DNA of 64,000 bases, taken from Paenibacillus sp. Soil766. Lineage in GTDB: Bacteria; Bacillota; Bacilli; Paenibacillales; NBRC-103111. The notes beneath the pieces are model-generated. The model saw only the letters and a list, made by a program, of their open reading frames with translations. It did not search any database and was not told the DNA's origin. The DNA is taken from positions 26,322 through 90,321 of the forward strand of contig NZ_LMSJ01000017.1 of assembly GCF_001428105.1 (NCBI RefSeq), in the 5' to 3' direction. Position 1 is the first letter of the stretch. Each line of letters begins with the position of its first letter. Position numbers and translations under genes: made by a program. Positions 1-6,850 of the stretch are shown here, in pieces.

Positions 1-72
1 TTTCAGCACCTGCCATCCCAAAAAGAAAAAGTGGATGCCATATCTTGTGAAGATCTAAATTGTTGTGATTAG
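1..72 (+). CDS. arsR: C-terminal end of a probable ArsR-family repressor (cut by window edge)
   Basis: An open frame runs from the window edge to TAG at 70-72, giving 23 residues that end in a Cys-rich tail (SCEDLNCCD). The stop lies 8 bases before the arsB start, and the arsB ribosome site follows at once. Position at the head of an ars operon and a terminal Cys-Cys pair, as in some Bacillus ArsR proteins, suggest the arsenite-responsive repressor. No DNA-binding region is visible, so the call rests on context. Confidence 0.45.
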   Translation, partial: FQHLPSQKEKVDAISCEDLNCCD

Positions 73-80
73 GAGGAACC

Positions 81-1669
81 ATGACTTACATTGCGGTACT
101 TATTTTTCTTATTACATTAACTTTTGTTATTTGGCAGCCTAAAGGCCTCAACATCGGATGGTCTGCTTCTGCTGGCGCTATCCTAGCTCTTATCTTCCAA
201 GTCGTGTCTTTCCACGATGTACTGACGGTTACATCCATCGTTTGGAACGCTACGCTCGCTTTTGTCGCAATTATTCTCATTTCCTTAATCTTAGACAATA
301 TCGGATTTTTTGAATGGGCTGCCTTGCATATGGCGAGGATTGCAAAAGGAAATGGACGGCTCATGTTTGTGTACGTCATTTTATTAGGCGCGGCAGTTGC
401 TGCATTTTTCGCAAATGATGGTTCTATAGAAGAAACAACGGACACGTTCCGTACCCAGCCTTAATCTTAGACAATATCGGATTTTTTGAATGGGCTGCCT
501 TGCATATGGCGAGGATTGCAAAAGGAAATGGACGGCTCATGTTTGTGTACGTCATTTTATTAGGCGCGGCAGTTGCTGCATTTTTCGCAAATGATGGTGC
601 AGCGTTAATTCTAACGCCAATTGTATTAGCGATGGTCCGAGCGTTGAAGTTGCCAGATAAAATGATTTTTCCTTTCATCATGGCAAGTGGTTTCATTGCA
701 GATACAACTTCTTTGCCTTTGATTGTCAGCAACTTAGTGAACATCGTATCTGCGGACTTCTTCGGTATCGACTTTGTCACTTATGCAAGCCGCATGATTG
801 TCACGAGCCTGTTTTCATTAGTAGCAAGTCTGGTAGTCTTGTACGTGTTCTTCAAAAAGGACATTCCTACGAGTTACGATATGAAACAATTAAAGCAACC
901 TTCAAATGCCATTAAAGATCTTAAGCTATTTAAAATGTCGTGGGTTATCCTTGGTATCCTTCTCGTCGCGTATGTAAGTAGCGGATTTATTAATATTCCT
1001 GTTTCCATCATCGCAGGAGTCGTTGCACTGATCTTCATTTTGATGGCTAGATCCAGTAAAGTGATCGAAACAAAACAAGTGATCAAAGATGCTCCTTGGG
1101 CTGTAGTCATATTCTCTATCGGCATGTATGTTGTCGTTTATGGCCTTAAAAATGTCGGTCTCACGGATGCCCTAGGAACGGTAGTTGAGAACTTAGCAGG
1201 ACAAGGATTATTTGTCGCAACAGTAGGAATGGGCTTCTTGTCGGCTATTTTGTCCTCCATCATGAATAACATGCCGACGGTTATGATTGATGCTCTTGCT
1301 ATCAAAGGTACAAATACAGACGGTATTATACGAGAAGCACTGATTTACGCCAATGTTGTTGGAAGCGATCTTGGACCTAAGATAACACCTATCGGTTCAC
1401 TCGCAACCCTTTTATGGCTTCATGTTCTATCTACGAAAGGTGTAAAAATCACATGGGGCAATTATTTTAAGACAGGTATCATTCTTACTGTCCCAACGCT
1501 CTTGATTACCCTCACGGGGCTTTATTTATGGCTTTACGTTATTAATACAACGAGTGTGAATATTTGGTTGTTAATTGTTGCGATTGCAGTCATTTTGGTG
1601 ATCGCCGCGCTAATCATAAAAGCTATTTTAGGCACAAAACAAATGAAGAAAGGGCATCAAGGCGCTTAA
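81..1669 (+). pseudogene. arsB: ArsB arsenite efflux pump, disrupted by a 176-bp insertion/duplication
   Basis: The start ATG at 81 follows AGGAGGAACC. Residues 1-114 are the N-terminal membrane part of an ArsB-type arsenite/antimonite carrier, but then the frame shifts and stops at 464. The rest, including the [13 protein letters not shown] helix and the remaining membrane segments, lies in another frame from about 458 to 1669. Removing 176 bp (positions 423-598) restores one frame of about 470 codons, the usual ArsB size. As written, the pump would be split: a truncated 127-residue peptide, and a 3' part whose first ATG is at 500. It sits directly upstream of arsC. The disruption could be real inactivation or an assembly artefact. 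Confidence 0.85.
283..598 (+). repeat. 140-bp direct duplication inside arsB with 36-bp filler
   Basis: Positions 283-422 and 459-598 are identical by eye over 140 bp. The 36 bases between them (423-458) match nothing nearby and contain a small inverted repeat (ACGGA-cacgt-TCCGT). The copy-to-copy offset is 176, which is not a multiple of three and causes the arsB frameshift. Confidence 0.92.
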
Positions 1670-1705
1670 ACCTGGATGTCCTCATACAAAAAGGAGAATA
1701 AAACC

Positions 1706-2134
1706 ATGGAGAACAAAAAACCGTTAGTATATTTTCTTTGCACAGGAAACTCTTGCCGCAGCCAAATCGCTGATGGATATTTGAAAGCTTTAGGCGGAGA
1801 TAAATATGAAGTGAAAAGTGCTGGTTTAGAAGCCCACGGATTAAATCCACGTGCAGTTGCAACAATGAAAGAAGATGGAATCGACATCTCAAACAATACT
1901 TCCGATGTGATTGATACAGAGATTCTAGGCCGCGCTGAGTACATTATTACATTGTGTGGTCATGCAGATGAACACTGCCCTGTTGTCCGTAATGATAAAG
2001 CTCAAAGATGGCACTGGGGATTTGACGATCCTGCGAAAGCAACTGGGACGGAAGAAGAAATTACAGATAAATTTCGTGAAGTGCGCGGATCCATTAAGAG
2101 CCGAATTGAACAATTTGTGAAAGAAGGCAAGTAA
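1706..2134 (+). CDS. arsC: Arsenate reductase, thioredoxin-coupled (LMW-PTP fold)
   Basis: The 142-residue protein reduces arsenate to arsenite for export. The P-loop CTGNSCRSQ gives nucleophile Cys12 and Arg18. Cys84 and Cys91 ([12 protein letters not shown]) match the Cys82/Cys89 redox relay of the Bacillus subtilis and Staphylococcus enzymes, so thioredoxin rather than glutaredoxin coupling is expected. Start ATG 1706 is chosen over an upstream ATG because AAGGAG lies 8 bases before it and the family begins with this motif. It is the second operon gene after arsB, and its stop is one base before arsI. Confidence 0.95.
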   Translation: MENKKPLVYFLCTGNSCRSQIADGYLKALGGDKYEVKSAGLEAHGLNPRAVATMKEDGIDISNNTSDVIDTEILGRAEYIITLCGHADEHCPVVRNDKAQRWHWGFDDPAKATGTEEEITDKFREVRGSIKSRIEQFVKEGK

Positions 2135-2135
2135 C

Positions 2136-2612
2136 ATGATCAAAAGAATGCACGTTGCTGTTAACTGTTTAAACCTTCAGAGGTCTCTTGATTTCTACCG
2201 TGCCTTCTTTGGTACGGAGCCTTCTAAAGTCAAAGAAAATTACGCTAAATTCGAGTTGGATGATCCAGCCCTTCATTTTTCCTTAAACGTTCGACCTTTT
2301 GAGAAAAAAGGCGTCCTTAATCATTTGGGATTCCAGGTAGATAACACGGAAGACGTTCTGGCTATGGGCGAACGGTTAAGACAAAGCGGACTTCTTCTCA
2401 TAGATGAAATGAACACAACATGCTGTTATGCGGTTCAAGATAAAGTCTGGGTTTATGATCCGGACGGTAATGCTTGGGAAATTTTTTACACCAAAGAGGA
2501 TTCGGAATTTGAATCTGCAGGGGATTTGCAGGATATGTCTCTATGTTGTGCTCCTCCTTCTGCACCGTCCTCGCCAGTAACAATTGAATTCACACCCTTT
2601 AAGAAAAAGTAA
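2136..2612 (+). CDS. arsI: ArsI-type C-As lyase (vicinal oxygen chelate dioxygenase)
   Basis: This 158-residue glyoxalase-fold protein belongs to the ArsI/CadI group. Expected Fe(II) ligands are visible as His6, His63 (NHLGFQ) and Glu115 (WEIFY). The diagnostic vicinal cysteines Cys96-Cys97 (TTCCYAVQDKVWV), which bind trivalent organoarsenicals, are present, with a second CC pair near the C terminus (SLCCAP). ArsI cleaves the carbon-arsenic bond of methyl- and aryl-arsenicals, giving As(III). The ATG is one base after the arsC stop, so translation is probably coupled. With arsB broken, the released As(III) would have no visible pump in this window. Confidence 0.88.
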   Translation: MIKRMHVAVNCLNLQRSLDFYRAFFGTEPSKVKENYAKFELDDPALHFSLNVRPFEKKGVLNHLGFQVDNTEDVLAMGERLRQSGLLLIDEMNTTCCYAVQDKVWVYDPDGNAWEIFYTKEDSEFESAGDLQDMSLCCAPPSAPSSPVTIEFTPFKKK

Positions 2613-2622
2613 GGAGATCATT

Positions 2623-3057
2623 ATGGAGAAAAATTATCAAGCACTTGTTGATGACAAAATTTTTTTTGGCGGAGCTGCAGACGTAGAGGCTATGATTAAA
2701 AACGAGAACGTTGAGATTGTAGTCGATTTGCGCGGTGAAGCTACGGAGTGTGCCTATCCAACAGATGGCGTAGAATGGCTTCAGGTGCCGCTTGGTGACA
2801 ATGCAGAAGGTCCACAAGACCAACTATTCCAACAAGCCATAAATCACGTTGTAGAGGCGTATAAGAGCGGTAAGAAAGTTGGATTCCATTGCGGTGGTGG
2901 AAAGGGACGTACTGGCGCTGTGGCCATTGGCACTTTGATTACTTTAGGAAAAAGCGAAACCATCGAAGATGCTGAAAATTTGGCAAAAAGCATTCGCCCA
3001 GTTGTTAGTATTAGGCAGCCTCAGCGTGAGGCACTTGAGAAGTTATATAAAAAATAA
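2623..3057 (+). CDS. Ars-operon dual-specificity (protein tyrosine) phosphatase family protein
   Basis: A 144-residue cytosolic protein with the HCX5R phosphatase loop (HCGGGKGRTG, Cys near residue 89) and an upstream aspartate loop (VDLRGEA). Start ATG 2623 follows TAAGGAGATCATT. It is the last gene of the ars operon, 10 bases after arsI and before a perfect terminator. Its substrate is not evident; such phosphatases are found with ars genes, but a role in arsenic detoxification is an inference from linkage. Confidence 0.8.
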   Translation: MEKNYQALVDDKIFFGGAADVEAMIKNENVEIVVDLRGEATECAYPTDGVEWLQVPLGDNAEGPQDQLFQQAINHVVEAYKSGKKVGFHCGGGKGRTGAVAIGTLITLGKSETIEDAENLAKSIRPVVSIRQPQREALEKLYKK

Positions 3058-3095
3058 TTAAAGTTAGTCTTAAAGATATTCATGTAAGAAATAGC

Positions 3096-3141
3096 AATAA
3101 AAAAGAGGAGATTGTATATAAACAATCTCCTCTTTTTTATT
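3096..3141. terminator. Bidirectional terminator after the ars operon
   Basis: A perfect 20-bp inverted repeat around a 6-base loop has A and T runs on its flanks. It ends the ars operon and may also serve the opposing gene starting downstream. The rest of the 3058-3363 gap shows no gene or clear motif. Confidence 0.9.
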
Positions 3142-3363
3142 GGTGTGAGATAATATTTAAACGTAAGTTTTTCCTTCCTATTTCTATATTTTCAAGCAAT
3201 AGAAAATATCAAAGGCAAGTACAACGGATATTCCCTTACACTGGTGTTATTTTATTATCTATTAAGTATATCCTACCTCTTAACACAATTGCTCGATGTT
3301 TTGCAGGTGATATTTTAGTGACTTAGAATGGACACCAAGCTATCTGGCAATCAACTTTACTAG

Positions 3364-4359
3364 TTATTCCGATAACATCTGTGATACCAATTCTGCCGAT
3401 AACGTTCGAGATCCACTTATACCTTTAATATACTTGAATGGGCCATAACTGGACCAATCTATAGCTTTAAGCTTCTTTACATAACTCGCCATACGTTTAT
3501 AATCAATTTGCTTTTTCTCCTCAGAAACACATTTAGCAAAAATCACAGCCCCTGCCATTGCAAGAGCATTTAAACAAACGATATGAGTGATTCTATATTC
3601 CTTATAATCCAACCATTCCATATTGAAATGTTCTTTAAAAGCATTAAAGTACACCAAGACTATCATGAGTTTTTCATCCTTAGTTAAATTTGCCACATGA
3701 TTTGCCTTCAACATAAACTCTAATATTTTATATAAATTCTGCAAGGTAACATGTCTACCTGTACTTCTTTTACCAGTAATCGTGCCAATGTAATGAAATG
3801 GACTATCGCTTCGAACAATAAGCTCGGTGGCTATCCAACTGAAATCATCAGAATATCTGCGTAGGTATCTACTTAGAGAAATGCCGATTCCTTTTGCCTT
3901 TGTATTTATTGTATCAAATAGCTGAATTTCTTCGTCCTCATCTAGAAAGTGAAATGCCAAGAAAGGAACGTTTATTTCTGAATTGGTATCCTGTGCATAA
4001 CGTTTAATTCCACCTAATCTATGTTGTCCATCCATCAATGAAGCTTTTTCCTTACATATTAACCTGCCATAGGATGGCCTACTTTTATCATAAGTAGAGA
4101 ACTCCCACTTAGATTCCGCATTTAACAAAATAGGAGTAAATAGGGCATTGTCCCCTTTTGAAAGATACATAGCAAAATCATTACATCTTTTGATATCAAC
4201 AGGACGTTGATATCCTTTGCCTGAAGGATGGTCAAATGGCTTCACATAAGTAAGTTGTAAGGCAGAGGTCGTAGATAAATTACCCAAATAAGCAACTTTA
4301 CCCCGCATCTTATATTGAATCACGTTTTCAATAACGTGATGGCTCATTAAATTGCTCAT
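3364..4359 (-). CDS. DndB-like DGQHR-domain protein (orphan)
   Basis: A 331-residue soluble protein with the signature DGQHR at residues 110-114, an upstream GYQRP motif (49-53) and the FDTINTKAKGI stretch typical of the DndB/DGQHR family. In phosphorothioate DNA modification DndB is a regulator, and related DGQHR proteins occur in phage-defence islands. No dndA, C, D or E genes, nor any nuclease, is visible here, so its activity is unknown. AAGGAG lies 8 bases before the ATG. It is divergent from an XRE repressor with a palindrome over the presumed start site, suggesting linked control. Base composition is as AT-rich as the recombinase genes. Confidence 0.8.
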   Translation of the reverse strand: MSNLMSHHVIENVIQYKMRGKVAYLGNLSTTSALQLTYVKPFDHPSGKGYQRPVDIKRCNDFAMYLSKGDNALFTPILLNAESKWEFSTYDKSRPSYGRLICKEKASLMDGQHRLGGIKRYAQDTNSEINVPFLAFHFLDEDEEIQLFDTINTKAKGIGISLSRYLRRYSDDFSWIATELIVRSDSPFHYIGTITGKRSTGRHVTLQNLYKILEFMLKANHVANLTKDEKLMIVLVYFNAFKEHFNMEWLDYKEYRITHIVCLNALAMAGAVIFAKCVSEEKKQIDYKRMASYVKKLKAIDWSSYGPFKYIKGISGSRTLSAELVSQMLSE

Positions 4360-4376
4360 GGTGTTATTCTCCTTGT

Positions 4377-4421
4377 AGGTTAGTGTAACCTTATTTTAGG
4401 TTATATAATACCTATTTTCAA
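4377..4421 (-). promoter_or_regulatory. Promoter and AGGTTA operator for the DGQHR gene
   Basis: Read leftward there is TTGAAA (4421-4416), a 17-base spacer and TAAAAT (4398-4393). Immediately after the -10 box lies the inverted repeat AGGTTA-gtg-TAACCT (4377-4391), with another AGGTTA at 4398-4403. Placement over the start site suits a repressor operator, and the neighbouring XRE protein is the obvious candidate. Confidence 0.55.
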
Positions 4422-4494
4422 ATGGTATTAAGTAGTATATTACACTTCATACTTTGTATGGACTTACCTACTCTTTAAGTAGAGAGGTGAGGAT

Positions 4495-4830
4495 ATGTCG
4501 AAGTTCTTTGCAAGCGTCGGAAAAAAAGTTAGATTCTACAGAAAAGCTGCTCAATTATCACAAGAGGAACTTGGAGCGCTATTAAACATAGATCAATCCT
4601 ATCTCGGTAAAATCGAACGAGGAGAAGTAAATATAACACTTGAAACAATACAAAAAATTTATGAAGTGTTGAATATTAACCCCTCGCAATTATTTGAGGA
4701 AGAAAAAGATAGAACAACTAAAGAAAAAAATGAACTCCTTAATAAAATAGACCTTCTCTTGGTTAACCTTAAATTAGATGAGTTGAAAACGATATACAGA
4801 ATTATTAAGGATATTTTGTTATTTAAATAG
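4495..4830 (+). CDS. XRE-family HTH transcriptional regulator
   Basis: A 111-residue protein with an N-terminal Cro/CI-type helix-turn-helix (about residues 8-65: LSQEELGALLNIDQSYLGKIERG) and a C-terminal Lys/Glu/Leu-rich helical tail, probably for dimerisation. GAGGTGAGGAT precedes the ATG. A small inverted repeat (CTACT/AGTAG) sits in the leader just before the ribosome site. It is divergent from the DGQHR gene and likely controls it, itself, or the element's transfer functions. Confidence 0.88.
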   Translation: MSKFFASVGKKVRFYRKAAQLSQEELGALLNIDQSYLGKIERGEVNITLETIQKIYEVLNINPSQLFEEEKDRTTKEKNELLNKIDLLLVNLKLDELKTIYRIIKDILLFK

Positions 4831-4849
4831 CTGTGAGTCTTCATCTTAT

Positions 4850-4878
4850 TTGGGTTTGGTTCTAATTAATGATACAAT
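4850..4878 (+). promoter_or_regulatory. Sigma-A-type promoter for the intact yhiN-like gene
   Basis: TTGGGT (4850-4855), a 17-base spacer and TACAAT (4873-4878) lie 27 bases before the ATG at 4906. This implies that the intact flavoprotein gene is expressed independently and does not rely on a host promoter. Confidence 0.55.
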
Positions 4879-4905
4879 TTGCAAAAATGAGTCAAGGAGT
4901 TTTGT

Positions 4906-6171
4906 ATGGCATACGATGTAATTGTGGTCGGTGGAGGATCTGCCGGTTTAATGGCAAGTATAGCTGCCAGCTTAAGTGGGGCTAAAGTTCTTCTCCTGGA
5001 TAAGGGAGATAAATTGGGGCGTAAACTTGGGATTTCTGGTGGCGGTAGATGTAACGTAACAAATAACAAAGAAACGGATGAATTAATCAAACATATCCCT
5101 GGTAATGGTCGCTTTTTACATAGTGCATTCAATAATTTTAGTAACAAGGATATCATTGAGTTTTTTGAAAACCTTGGAATTCGCCTTAAAGAAGAAGATA
5201 ACGGTCGCATGTTCCCTATAAGCGATAAAGCTAAAACGGTTGTGGACGCGCTTGTTAATCAAGTTCGGAAACAAGGTGTAGATATAAGAATTAATAGCCC
5301 TGTAGATAACATTAATTTTAATAATGGCTCAGTCTCTGGGGTACGTTTAAAATCTGGTGAAACCCTTCGGAGCAAGAATGTGATTGTTGCTTCCGGCGGC
5401 AAATCCGTCCCGCATACTGGTTCTACTGGAGACGGTTATCTATGGGCTAAAGATGCAGGTCATTCAATTACTGATCTTTTCCCTACAGAAGTCCCATTAA
5501 CTTCTAATGATTCTTTTATTAAAAGTCGTGAACTACAGGGGCTTTCGCTTAGAGATGTATCATTGACGGTATGGAATAGTAAAGGTAAGCCTATAATTTC
5601 TCATACTGGTGACATGCTGTTTACGCATTTTGGTATTTCTGGGCCAATTGCATTAAGATGTAGTCAATTTGTTGTAAAAGAATTATCAAAGAGTGGGCTA
5701 AAAGAAACTATCCTTACTGTTGATTTCCAGCCAAATAAAGCGCTTGGCGAGGTATATGATGAAACACTCGCTTTAACTAAAAACGAGCCTAAGAAGGCCA
5801 TTAAAAACGTTCTCAGGGGATATCTGAATGAACGGATCATCCCTTTGCTTCTACAAAAGGCAGAACTCGATGAACAACTTACACATGATAATATACCTAA
5901 ACAAAATTGGATGGCATTAAGCAAATTAATTAAAGCCTTTCCAATCAAAATATCAGGTACTCTCTCGATTGAAGAAGCTTTTGTAACAGGCGGTGGTGTT
6001 AATCTAAAAGAGATCGATCCCAAAACAATGCAATCCAAGCTCATGAATGGATTATACTTTTGTGGAGAAGTCCTTGATATTCATGGTTATACTGGTGGAT
6101 ATAACATTACAGCAGCTTTTTCTTCAGGTTATACTGCGGGTAAAAATGCAGCAATGTCTTTATCAGAATAA
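4906..6171 (+). CDS. FAD-dependent oxidoreductase, HI0933/YhiN (YtfP) family, full-length element copy
   Basis: The 421-residue flavoprotein has a Rossmann dinucleotide motif near the N terminus (VVGGGSAGLMAS), the family hallmark GISGGGRCNVTNN, and the C-terminal FAD segment CGEVLDIHGYTGGYN. Family members are described as aminoacetone oxidase-like or NAD(P)/FAD-dependent oxidoreductases of uncertain substrate. The gene is AT-rich (about one third G+C in places), unlike the G+C-rich remnant of the same family at 12909-13460, to which its last 160 residues are about 65% identical by eye. An intact, separately promoted copy beside the recombinases suggests it replaces the gene broken by integration. 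Confidence 0.9.
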   Translation: MAYDVIVVGGGSAGLMASIAASLSGAKVLLLDKGDKLGRKLGISGGGRCNVTNNKETDELIKHIPGNGRFLHSAFNNFSNKDIIEFFENLGIRLKEEDNGRMFPISDKAKTVVDALVNQVRKQGVDIRINSPVDNINFNNGSVSGVRLKSGETLRSKNVIVASGGKSVPHTGSTGDGYLWAKDAGHSITDLFPTEVPLTSNDSFIKSRELQGLSLRDVSLTVWNSKGKPIISHTGDMLFTHFGISGPIALRCSQFVVKELSKSGLKETILTVDFQPNKALGEVYDETLALTKNEPKKAIKNVLRGYLNERIIPLLLQKAELDEQLTHDNIPKQNWMALSKLIKAFPIKISGTLSIEEAFVTGGGVNLKEIDPKTMQSKLMNGLYFCGEVLDIHGYTGGYNITAAFSSGYTAGKNAAMSLSE

Positions 6172-6216
6172 AAAAAGTGCCCCTATCTCTTTTTAAAGAG
6201 AAGGGGCATTTTTTAA
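6171..6216. terminator. Bidirectional terminator between yhiN copy and recombinase operon
   Basis: The stem GTGCCCC/GGGGCAT encloses an inner CTCTTT/AAAGAG hairpin, flanked by A and T runs. It serves both converging transcription units. Confidence 0.88.
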
Positions 6217-6413
6217 AAATCAGGCAACACTTTGCATGGTTGTTCGTATAAAGATGAATTTCCAGTCAGTAATGCATCTCGCTCTGTTTGTAGCTTCTGA
6301 ATCTCTTCACGCAGCCTCTCAACTGTAGCTTCCATCTCTGATATTCCATCATACAATTGTTTTACGTATTCATCCTGCTCATTCAATTCATCATCCCCTA
6401 ACTCTCCAGTCAT
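6213..6413 (-). CDS. Small acidic coiled-coil protein, last gene of the recombinase operon
   Basis: A 66-residue, highly acidic protein with an acidic N-terminal third and a heptad-rich helix (EATVERLREEIQKLQTERDA) likely to form a coiled coil. Its ATG overlaps the stop of the preceding gene (ATGA), indicating translational coupling. No family was recognised. Its place at the end of a recombinase operon suggests an accessory factor or partner for the coiled-coil protein encoded just upstream. It lacks any visible enzyme motif and could be dispensable. Confidence 0.7.
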   Translation of the reverse strand: MTGELGDDELNEQDEYVKQLYDGISEMEATVERLREEIQKLQTERDALLTGNSSLYEQPCKVLPDF

Positions 6414-6850
6414 ACAAGATCTATAGTGCCATGCTTCTCAATTACTAATATTCTTAATTTTTCATTCTCTTCTCTTAATGCATGTAGGGCTTTTTTGTAC
6501 TCAGAGATTAAGTCCCTTTGTTTGCGATTCTTATCCATAAGATCAGCTAAATCTTTATGATTAACTGAGGTTTCATCCACATTACCTTGTTGATCTAAAG
6601 AAATTTTAATTTCTTCTACTTCTTTTTCTAACTTCGAATACCACTCGTCAAGGTAAGTCCAAACTTCGCCTTCCCATAGAGTACGGTCACTTTTCAAATT
6701 AATTTTAGGTCGATTTGCAATGAGTAAAAATACGTCCTTTTTAACTATTTTTGATAATCTACCCTTTTTGCACTCGTTAATAATATGCCTCTTAACTTGC
6801 CCTGCTTCATATTTTAATTCACTCATTGTAAAGCTTCTTTTCCTACCCAT
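6410..6850 (-). CDS. TnpC-like small helical accessory protein
   Basis: A 146-residue basic protein that resembles Tn554 TnpC in size, position after the large recombinases and helical nature. The basic N terminus (MGRKRSFTMSELKYEAGQVK) could contact DNA, and the C-terminal half is a predicted coiled coil (KNRKQRDLISEYKKALHALR). Its start overlaps the preceding recombinase gene by 28 bases and its stop overlaps the next start. In Tn554, TnpC influences the efficiency and orientation of insertion; assigning the same role here is inference. Confidence 0.65.
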   Translation of the reverse strand: MGRKRSFTMSELKYEAGQVKRHIINECKKGRLSKIVKKDVFLLIANRPKINLKSDRTLWEGEVWTYLDEWYSKLEKEVEEIKISLDQQGNVDETSVNHKDLADLMDKNRKQRDLISEYKKALHALREENEKLRILVIEKHGTIDLV

